Source: Zoogloeaceae bacterium (lineage in GTDB: Bacteria > Pseudomonadota > Gammaproteobacteria > Burkholderiales > Rhodocyclaceae). From it: a stretch of DNA of 18,885 nt. The translations under genes were made by a program, and so were the position numbers. Positions 11,683 to 18,885 of the stretch are shown in pieces. The notes beneath the pieces are model-generated. The model searched no databases and was not told where the DNA came from. It was given only the letters and a program-made list of their open reading frames with translations. The DNA is taken from assembly GCA_031290535.1 (NCBI GenBank), contig JAITNI010000061.1:1-18885 (forward strand), written 5' to 3'. The number at the start of each line of letters is the position of its first letter. Position 1 is the stretch's first letter.

Positions 11683-14600
11683 ATGTCTTCAAGGACTTTA
11701 ACCGCGATTGGCGCGGCGTTACCTGGGGAAGCGTTGGTAGCGGTGAAGTTGCAGGGACATGAGGGGGTGGATGGGTTATTTGAGTACCGTCTGGTGTTAA
11801 AGACGCCGGACGACAAGAATGTGTCCTCATCGGCGGGGGCGGATTTCAATCTGGATGATTTCATTGGCAAGGAAGTGCAGGTTGAGATTGAGTTGGCGGA
11901 TGAAGACGGGGGGAAGCGGGAGATCAACGCGCTGGTGGTCGAAGCGCGTTTTTTGCGGGAAGAAGGGAGACACGCCTTTTATGAACTGACGCTGAAGCCC
12001 TGGCTTTATCTGGCGACCTTGACCTCGGACTGCAAGATATTTCAGGACAAGACGGTAGAGGAGATACTGGATGCGTTGTTGGGGGATTATGGCTATCCGG
12101 TGGAGAAGCGGCTGACGGGGGAGTATCCGAAGCGGGACTACCAGACACAATACAACGAGACGGATTACGCTTTTTTTGTGCGGTTGTGCGAAGAATGGGG
12201 CATCAGTTATTTTTTTGAACACGAAGGCGGGGCGCACCGGCTGATTCTGGTGGATGAGATGTCGGCGTACCGGAAGAATCCGAACGCCCGTTACCAGACC
12301 CTGAAGTTTCACTTTCCTGACGAACAGGTGGAAGAAGAATACATCGACGCCTTTGTGCCGCTGCGGCGAATAGCCAGTGGGCAATACGTCAGCCGGGAAT
12401 ACGACTACACCCGCCCGAAGGCGAATTTGACCGTCACACAGGCCAATCCGCGCGAAACGGCGGAGAACGGCTACGAAGTGTTTTTATGGCATGAGGGGAC
12501 GAGCGGGGGCAGTCACTACGCGCAGCCAAAGGCGGGGCCGAATCAGGCGACGAACGAACCGGTCACGGAAGGCGACCGTCTGGCCTTGTTGCGGATGCAG
12601 GCGCTGAGAAGTCCGGGCTGGCGGGCGAAAGGCGGAGGTAACGCGCGGGGGCTGACGCCGGGGTGCACTTTTGCCCTGATTGAACACCCCTCGTCGGCGG
12701 CCAATCTCGACTATTTGACGCTGGAGACCGTTCTGCTGGTGGAAGAAATCGCCCAGGAGACCCAGAAGGCGGGCGGCAGCGATAAAAGCAGCAGCAGTGC
12801 CGCGACCCAAAAGTCTGGTTTGCGGGAACAGACCTGGCAGGTGCGGGTGGATTTTGAGGCGCATCCCCTGAAAGAAGTCTATCGTCCAGAACCCACGCAA
12901 CAAAAGCCCGTCGTGCCGGGGCCGGAGACGGCGCTGGTAGTGGGGCCGGAAGGCGAAAGCCTGTGGACGGATGAACTGGGGCGGGTGAAGGTACAGTTTT
13001 ACTGGGATCGTCTGGGGCAAAAAAACGAAAACAGCAGTTGCTGGGTACGGGTAAGTTCGCCGTGGGCGGGCAACCAGTTGGGCAGTCTGCAATTACCGCG
13101 TATCGGACAGGAAGTGATCGTCAGTTATCTGGGGGGCGACCCGGATTTACCGGTGTGCACGGGGCGGGTACACAATCAGGACAATCTGCCGCCCTGGCGC
13201 CTGCCGGGTCAGCAGGCGCTGTCGGGGCTGCGGAGTCGGGAGCTGGTGCAGGGCGGGGGGAATGCCGCGAGCGGTCAGAGCAACGCCCTGGTCATGGACG
13301 ATACCGAAGGCAAGATACAGAGCGTACTGCGTTCGGATCACCTGGGCAGCGAATTGAGTCTGGGCTATGTGACGCGGGTAGAGGATTTTGAGGGTCGGAA
13401 GGACGGACGGGGGGAAGGGTTTGATCTGCGGACGGACGGGCACGGGGTGGTACGTTCGGCGGCGGGGCTGTATCTCACGACGGAATCGCGGCTGAACGCG
13501 CAGGGGCCGATGAAGGGGATGGAAGAGAGCGTTCAGCGGCTGGAACAGGCGAAGGCGCAACAGCAGACGCTCGCGGAAGTGGCGGACACCTTTGCGGCGG
13601 ATTTTGGGGAGCAGGCGAAGGTTGCCACGACACTCAAAGAAGCGAACGAGAAGATCAAGGGGACAGGAGAAACGGACGAGAAGGCGGGCAAGTTCCCGGA
13701 ACTGGAAGAAGCGCACCTGTTGCTTTCCAGCGCGCAGGGGATACACAGCACGAGCGCGCGCGCCACGCATCTGACGGCGGGAGATCATATGGCGCTCAGT
13801 AGCGGGGAGCACCTGAGTCTCTCGGTAGGCAAACGCCTGCTGGCGAGCGTGACGGACGGCATCCGGTACTTTGTGCGACAGGCGGGGATGAAGTTCATTG
13901 CGGCGGCGGACGATATTGACGTGAAGGCGTTAAAGGACAATCTGAACCTGTTTGCGAAGCTGGAGATTCGGCAGGACGCGAACAAAATCATTCTGAAGGC
14001 GAAAGAAGAAATCCTGCTGGTAGGCGGCGGGAGTTATATCAGGATCAACGGCGGCACGATAGAGAACGGCACACCGGGAGTGTGGGTGGCCTATGCGGGA
14101 ACACACCTCTTTGAACCGCCCAGAGGAATGAGTGTTTCGCTGCCGGGATTGCCGAAGGTTGGCGAGGGGGAACTGGATTTGTTCAGTCACTACACCAAGC
14201 CTTTTGGTCTCAAGAATACCCCCTACAAGGTGGTGGATGCGTTGGGCAAGACGGTGGAAGGGATGCTGGATGGTAGTGGCAAGGCGTTAGCTTCGGGATT
14301 GGCGATGGGGCCAGTCAAAGTATTCTTTGGCGAAGACCCCACGGATACCTGGGAAATGGACGCCAGTCATATTGGCGAACCGGAATGGCCGACCCATGAA
14401 CTGAAGGAAATCGCTGACGTGGGCGCGTTCAGCGCAAGTCCCTTTGCCGCTGCCGCCAAATCGGCGCTGGATGCGGCGACGAAGGTGGCGGGCGAGATAG
14501 GACAAAACCTGCAACAAATCGGCCAGATTGCGCCGACTCTTGCGCCCCTGAACAGCCTTGTGCCATTGGGCGGCGATCTGGGCAAGCTGGAGGGGTCTGG

Positions 14601-14841
14601 TATTTCCAGCATCATTTCCAGCCTCCCCGGTATTTCTGGTAGCCTTGGCAACCTTGGCAATCCGGGCGCTGTTGCCAGCAAAATTCCCGGCATGATTGGC
14701 ATCGATGGCCCGGTATCCGGCGCATTGTCCGGGACGTCGAATACGGGAAGCGTATTGCACGGCATCGCGGGTGACATTGCGCTTCCTGGCGCGTTACCCT
14801 CGCCATCGATACCGCAGTCTGGTATCGTTGATTATTTTTAA
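11683..14841 (+). CDS. vgrG: VgrG spike protein with DUF2345-type region and long C-terminal extension
   Basis: 1,052 residues. VgrG trimers form the T6SS puncturing spike. The start at ATG 11683 gives the proper family N-terminus; an upstream frame would overlap the PAAR gene. Domains: gp27-like part with ETDYAFFVRLCEEWGISYFF (about 165-185); gp5-like OB fold with WTDELGRVKVQFYWD near 427-441 and WVRVSSPWAGNQLGSLQLPR to VIVSYLGGDPD; DUF2345-like beta region (about 580-805) interrupted by a charged helical insert (about 615-680); then a 245-residue tail from about 806. The tail ends in a Gly/Ser/Pro/Leu-rich stretch (about 945-1045) of unknown role, likely a cargo-binding adaptor. It ends 21 bases before the rhs start. 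No frameshift is seen. Confidence 0.95.
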   Translation: MSSRTLTAIGAALPGEALVAVKLQGHEGVDGLFEYRLVLKTPDDKNVSSSAGADFNLDDFIGKEVQVEIELADEDGGKREINALVVEARFLREEGRHAFYELTLKPWLYLATLTSDCKIFQDKTVEEILDALLGDYGYPVEKRLTGEYPKRDYQTQYNETDYAFFVRLCEEWGISYFFEHEGGAHRLILVDEMSAYRKNPNARYQTLKFHFPDEQVEEEYIDAFVPLRRIASGQYVSREYDYTRPKANLTVTQANPRETAENGYEVFLWHEGTSGGSHYAQPKAGPNQATNEPVTEGDRLALLRMQALRSPGWRAKGGGNARGLTPGCTFALIEHPSSAANLDYLTLETVLLVEEIAQETQKAGGSDKSSSSAATQKSGLREQTWQVRVDFEAHPLKEVYRPEPTQQKPVVPGPETALVVGPEGESLWTDELGRVKVQFYWDRLGQKNENSSCWVRVSSPWAGNQLGSLQLPRIGQEVIVSYLGGDPDLPVCTGRVHNQDNLPPWRLPGQQALSGLRSRELVQGGGNAASGQSNALVMDDTEGKIQSVLRSDHLGSELSLGYVTRVEDFEGRKDGRGEGFDLRTDGHGVVRSAAGLYLTTESRLNAQGPMKGMEESVQRLEQAKAQQQTLAEVADTFAADFGEQAKVATTLKEANEKIKGTGETDEKAGKFPELEEAHLLLSSAQGIHSTSARATHLTAGDHMALSSGEHLSLSVGKRLLASVTDGIRYFVRQAGMKFIAAADDIDVKALKDNLNLFAKLEIRQDANKIILKAKEEILLVGGGSYIRINGGTIENGTPGVWVAYAGTHLFEPPRGMSVSLPGLPKVGEGELDLFSHYTKPFGLKNTPYKVVDALGKTVEGMLDGSGKALASGLAMGPVKVFFGEDPTDTWEMDASHIGEPEWPTHELKEIADVGAFSASPFAAAAKSALDAATKVAGEIGQNLQQIGQIAPTLAPLNSLVPLGGDLGKLEGSGISSIISSLPGISGSLGNLGNPGAVASKIPGMIGIDGPVSGALSGTSNTGSVLHGIAGDIALPGALPSPSIPQSGIVDYF

Positions 14842-14862
14842 CCCTTCTGAACTCTAACCGAG

Positions 14863-17800
14863 ATGGTTGATCCGAAACCTGCCTCTGTCCCCTCCTCTCC
14901 TGCGGCGTCTTCTGGCGCGCCGGCAGGCGGGAATGGGGCGTCGGTCTCACAGCGTCCGCCGCAGCCGGCGATTGCGCCGCTGAACACGATTGCGGTGGAG
15001 GACATGGCGGCGGGGGCGGCGAAGGTTGACAAATGGTTGCGGGAAATCAGCAACAACTACATCACGCTGGAGCGGGTGAAGAGTGTGCTGGGGGCGTTGC
15101 CGATCATCGGGAACATCATTGCGGCGATTGATGTGCTGTGCACTATTATCGTGCTGGTGAAGAACGAAGTGAAGAGCGTGTTCGAGAAGGTGATGGACTG
15201 GCTAACGCTGGGCATTAACCTGATTGGCGTGATACCGATTCCCCCGACGATGGCGGCGGCGCGAATGAGTCTGCGCCCCACTCTGGCGCTGGTGCGGCAA
15301 CGGCTGAAATATGTGGGGATGGACACCCTCAACGACACCATTGTTGAACTGGTGGTGGGGCATCTGAACGAAAGCATCGTGGGGTCGATCGAGAAATTTG
15401 TCGCGGACGCGCAGGCCAAACTGGCATCGATCATGGCGGAATGCGGGGTTTTTGCGAACAAGCTGGCGACGCAGATGGCGGCGGGGCTGGAGAAACTGGC
15501 GAAGGCGGAACTGTTCAACGCCGAAGAAAACCGCAAGGCGGCGGAAGCGGCGCTTCAGCGGGCGAGCAAGCGGTCATGGTACGACCCGCGCCAGGTGATT
15601 GATCTGGGAGAAGCGGCGGTTGAAGTCTATAAGGCGGGGAACAAGGAAGCGGCGAACTGGGCGGCGGCGAAGGTCATGCCGCAGGCGTTCATTGACCGGG
15701 TGCTGGGCATTGCCCGGAAACTTCGGGAGATTGGCAGCACCGTACAAGGCAAGATGGCGGGGTTGGTGGATCCGGGCAAGGCGTGGACGATTGCCTGGTT
15801 GCTGGTGGCGCTGTTGACAGCCGTCAAGCGCTGGCGGGACATGAAGATGAAGCGGGGAGTTCCCGCCAATTCGCCGGGGAAGGGAGAAGAACAAAAAGGT
15901 CAGGGAAAGATAGACACGACCAGTACGCAGGAAAAGGCGAAAGAAAAGCCAAAACCCAAGAAGCAATGTCCGGTTCCATCGGGAACGACACACAACATCA
16001 GTTTTGCGCTGGGCGACGAAACCATCACACACAGCGATTTTACGCTGGCGGGCGTCTTTCCTCTGGACGGGACGCGCATCTACAACTCGCGTCTGGGGGC
16101 ATTGGACAATGGCAGTCTGGGGTCACGCTGGCTGACGCCGTGGAGTACCCGGATAGAAATCGGGGCGCAAGGTCTTCAGTATCTGGGCGCAGATGGCCGC
16201 ATCCACGACTATCCGCAGGTTGCCATCGGCCAGCAACACCGCGATCTGATCGAGAATTTGACGATTCGTCCCCTGAGTGAAACCTTGCTGACCATTGAGC
16301 ACGGACAGGAAATCCGGGAGATTTACGAGAAAGTCGACGCAATAGAAGGATTTCCCGCTCACTACCGTCTGCGGCAGATCGAATACAAAGGGGGCGTCAA
16401 ACTCACTCTGCGCTATAACCACCGGCTTGGCCAGCGGGAAATTCTTTCCGATCTTCTGGTGACGATGGGCGACACCACGCTGCTGCACCATCTGGCGACG
16501 CGGATTGATGCCGGGGGGCGCATCTGTGAAATGTGGCTGGCAAAGGACGATCAACCCGTCCGCCAGCTTGCCCGGTATTTTTATCAATACCATGCCGATG
16601 GCACGGCTGACCTGATTGCGGCGCAGGACGAGAACGGGCAGACATGGGCTTACGAATACCAGCATCACCTGGTGACCCGCTACACCGACCGGACAGGTCG
16701 GGGGATGAATCTGGCGTGGGATGGCACGGGGTCGGACGCCCGCGCCTATCACGAATGGGCGGATGACGGCAGTTACGACACGCGGCTGGAATGGGATCCC
16801 AACATCCGGCTGACCTATGTGACGGACGCCGAAGGCGGGGAAAGCTGGCATTTTTACGACATCAAGGGCTACACCTACCGGATTCTGCATCCTGACAAGC
16901 GCGAGGAATGGCTGTTCCGGGATGAACGCAAAAATGTCATCCGTCACCTGCACCCGGACGGCAGCGCCGATCTGTATAGCTGGGATGAGCGGGACAACCT
17001 GACAAAACACGTCCGTCCCGATGGCGGCATGGCCTATTTCGAGTACGACGACAAAGACAATTTAACGGGAATTCAAGACCCGGAAGGCGGCATCTGGAAA
17101 CGGGACTATGACGGCAAGGGTAATTTGATTGAAGAAATCGACCCGCTGGGCAACAAGACCGAATACCAGTACAACAAATTCAACCTGCCGATTGAGATTA
17201 CCGACACCAAAGGCGGTAAAAAAACCATCGCCTACACCGCAACCGGACAGATTGAGACCTATACCGACTGCTCCAGCAAAACGACAGGCTGGGAGTACGA
17301 CGAGCGGGGCAGGCTCAAGCGCGAGACCAACGCCGCAGGCGAAACCACGCAATATCGCTACGCCGACATCGCCACACCAAACCCGGAAGCCTTGGATGCG
17401 GAAGCGGAGCAAAAGCGCGTCCAGTGGGCAAGACAGAATGCCGGGCAACTGGAAGCGGTCATTCACCCCGATCAGGCCAAAGAAACCTTCCAGCACGACG
17501 CCGAAGGGCGGTTGCTCACCCACACCGATCCGCTGGGCAAGATCACCGAATGGCGGTACACGGCAGCGGGTCTGATCGGCACCCGGCAGGACGCCTTGGG
17601 GCATCTGATTCAGTATCGTTGGGATCGCATTGGGCGGCTCACTCACCTGACCAACGAGAACAGCGCCACCGCCCGGTTCCAATACGACCCGGTAGGCAAG
17701 CTGCTGGAAGAAACGGGCTTTGACCAGAAGACCACAAAATACCGTTATGACCGTCACAACGGCCAGTTGGCTTCTGTCCGCGAAGGTGATGCGGAAACCC

Positions 17801-18885
17801 GCTTCGAGTTCGACGCGGCGGGCAGGTTGAGCCAACGGCAAAGCGGCCTTGTTACCCCGGACGGCAAGTGGAATCCTGAAAGTGTGGAAGAATACCAGTG
17901 GGACAGAAATGGTCGGCTGGCGCTGGCGAAGAACGACACCACCCAACTGCAATGGTTCTACGACCAAGCAGGGAATCTGACGACGGAACATCAGCACTAC
18001 CGCAGCGCCGGACAAACGGCGGTGTGGCATCACCAGTACGACCCGCTGGGCAACCGGATTGCCACCTTGCGCCCGGACGGCCACAGGATTGAGCGGATGA
18101 CCTACGGGACGGGGCATGTGCACGGCATTACCCTGGACGGAGAGGAAATTGTTGGGTTTGAGCGGGATGATCTGCACCGGGAAACCGAGAGAACCTTCAA
18201 AAACGGTCTCATCCACAGCCAGAGTTATGACCCGGCGGGGCGGTTGAAGGAACAAATCCTGCTGAAAGGCAAACAGGCGGGAAATGCCGCAACAATGGGC
18301 AGCACTGCGCCGCAACTCTTCAAACGCGCCTATGCCTATGATCGGGCGGGGCAACTCACCCAGATCAAGGACAGCGGCAAGGGAGAGCGGAACTACCGTT
18401 ACGACCCGGTAGGCAGATTAACGGAATCCCTCTCCCCCCTTGGACGAGAAAAATTTGCCTTTGACCCGGCCAGCAACCTGCTGGACAGCCAGCATACGGA
18501 CATCAGCAGGGACGAACACGGTCTGGCGCTGGAAACCGAAAAAACACCAAAAGTCTCGAAGTTGCTGGACAACCTGCTGAAAGACTATGCCGGGACGCAC
18601 TACCGCTATGATGAGCGGGGCAATCTGGTGGAGAAGCTGAAACACGGAGAGAGAACCCGTTATCAGTGGAACGCCAATAATCAACTGGTTCAGGTGGAGA
18701 GCCTTGCCACGAGAACCCGTTTTGCTTACGACCCGTTGGGCAGGCGTATTGTAAAGCGCAGCGAGCCGATTGTGCAGCAGCAGTGGGACGCGGGCAGCCA
18801 GTATCACCGGATGGAGCGGGAACGGATTTCCAGAGAGCAGAACCTGGGTACAACCTTCTACGGCTGGGATGGGGACACGCTGGCC
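14863..18885 (+). CDS. rhs: Rhs-family polymorphic toxin, N-terminal and core part (C-terminus beyond window)
   Basis: 1,341 codons are open to the window end with no stop. After a Pro/Ala/Ser-rich start, an N-terminal region of about 370 residues has hydrophobic segments near 75-99 (VLGALPIIGNIIAAIDVLCT), 113-131 and 307-320, then a basic linker (KEKPKPKKQCPVP). At about 370-430 comes the DUF6531-type start of the Rhs core (HNISFALGDETITHSDFTL, FPLDGTRIYNSRLG, RWLTPW). YD repeats fill the rest, such as YDDKDNLTGIQDPEGG, YDERGRLKRETNAAGETTQY and YDPVGKLLEETG. Rhs cores form a cocoon around a C-terminal toxin. The last visible residues (FYGWDGDTLA) are near the usual core end, so the toxin and any immunity gene lie beyond. 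It is cargo of the VgrG and PAAR encoded before it. Its ribosome site is weak. Confidence 0.93.
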   Translation, partial: MVDPKPASVPSSPAASSGAPAGGNGASVSQRPPQPAIAPLNTIAVEDMAAGAAKVDKWLREISNNYITLERVKSVLGALPIIGNIIAAIDVLCTIIVLVKNEVKSVFEKVMDWLTLGINLIGVIPIPPTMAAARMSLRPTLALVRQRLKYVGMDTLNDTIVELVVGHLNESIVGSIEKFVADAQAKLASIMAECGVFANKLATQMAAGLEKLAKAELFNAEENRKAAEAALQRASKRSWYDPRQVIDLGEAAVEVYKAGNKEAANWAAAKVMPQAFIDRVLGIARKLREIGSTVQGKMAGLVDPGKAWTIAWLLVALLTAVKRWRDMKMKRGVPANSPGKGEEQKGQGKIDTTSTQEKAKEKPKPKKQCPVPSGTTHNISFALGDETITHSDFTLAGVFPLDGTRIYNSRLGALDNGSLGSRWLTPWSTRIEIGAQGLQYLGADGRIHDYPQVAIGQQHRDLIENLTIRPLSETLLTIEHGQEIREIYEKVDAIEGFPAHYRLRQIEYKGGVKLTLRYNHRLGQREILSDLLVTMGDTTLLHHLATRIDAGGRICEMWLAKDDQPVRQLARYFYQYHADGTADLIAAQDENGQTWAYEYQHHLVTRYTDRTGRGMNLAWDGTGSDARAYHEWADDGSYDTRLEWDPNIRLTYVTDAEGGESWHFYDIKGYTYRILHPDKREEWLFRDERKNVIRHLHPDGSADLYSWDERDNLTKHVRPDGGMAYFEYDDKDNLTGIQDPEGGIWKRDYDGKGNLIEEIDPLGNKTEYQYNKFNLPIEITDTKGGKKTIAYTATGQIETYTDCSSKTTGWEYDERGRLKRETNAAGETTQYRYADIATPNPEALDAEAEQKRVQWARQNAGQLEAVIHPDQAKETFQHDAEGRLLTHTDPLGKITEWRYTAAGLIGTRQDALGHLIQYRWDRIGRLTHLTNENSATARFQYDPVGKLLEETGFDQKTTKYRYDRHNGQLASVREGDAETRFEFDAAGRLSQRQSGLVTPDGKWNPESVEEYQWDRNGRLALAKNDTTQLQWFYDQAGNLTTEHQHYRSAGQTAVWHHQYDPLGNRIATLRPDGHRIERMTYGTGHVHGITLDGEEIVGFERDDLHRETERTFKNGLIHSQSYDPAGRLKEQILLKGKQAGNAATMGSTAPQLFKRAYAYDRAGQLTQIKDSGKGERNYRYDPVGRLTESLSPLGREKFAFDPASNLLDSQHTDISRDEHGLALETEKTPKVSKLLDNLLKDYAGTHYRYDERGNLVEKLKHGERTRYQWNANNQLVQVESLATRTRFAYDPLGRRIVKRSEPIVQQQWDAGSQYHRMERERISREQNLGTTFYGWDGDTLA

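Noticed and set aside
16123..18354. Long minus-strand open frames (295 and 430 codons) opposite rhs.
   Set aside because: They are shadows of the GC-rich YD-repeat coding sequence of rhs on the plus strand.

Overview
This 18.9 kb window looks like part of a proteobacterial chromosome. The GroES/GroEL sequences and the CIRCE operator suggest a betaproteobacterium, but that placement is an inference from protein style only. Three blocks are visible: a groES-groEL heat-shock operon on the minus strand (1-1870), a compact Mu-like transposable element (2017-9596, nearly all genes on the minus strand), and a type VI secretion (T6SS) cluster on the plus strand (9597 to the window end).

The groESL block has an unusually readable control region. 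A perfect CIRCE (HrcA) operator lies between groES and its promoter. The promoter matches the sigma-32 consensus and, in overlapping register, a sigma-70 consensus with a 17-bp spacer. groEL runs off the window start.

The Mu-like element is about 7.6 kb. I could recognise both ends: an imperfect terminal inverted repeat of the form TGTnAGnGGACAGAA lies at 2017 (plus strand) and at 9596 (minus strand). Reading inward from 9596 it holds a divergently transcribed repressor, a Ner-like regulator, a MuA-type transposase with its DDE residues, a MuB-type ATPase, a 56-residue orphan protein, a rho-independent terminator, a Mor-family activator with an apparently doubled N-terminal domain, a Mu I protease/scaffold, the Mu T major capsid protein and a small head-decoration-like protein. 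All these frames are intact and tightly spaced. Terminase, portal, lysis and tail genes are absent. It therefore codes for transposition, its own control and an empty capsid, but not for packaging or a tail. This makes it a candidate phage satellite or a mini-Mu derivative, and it is the most interesting item in the window.

The T6SS cluster starts with only the C-terminal ~270 codons of tssM, whose 5' part is replaced by the element. It continues with tagF (overlapping tssM), then a PAAR spike tip, a long VgrG with a C-terminal extension, and an Rhs protein with a membrane-type N-terminal region. The Rhs frame stays open to the window end, so its toxin tip lies outside. The two flanks of the element do not share a 5-bp target duplication, and the tssM 5' part is not found beside groES. 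The insertion therefore seems to have been followed by a rearrangement or deletion, or the two sides have been wrongly joined in assembly.
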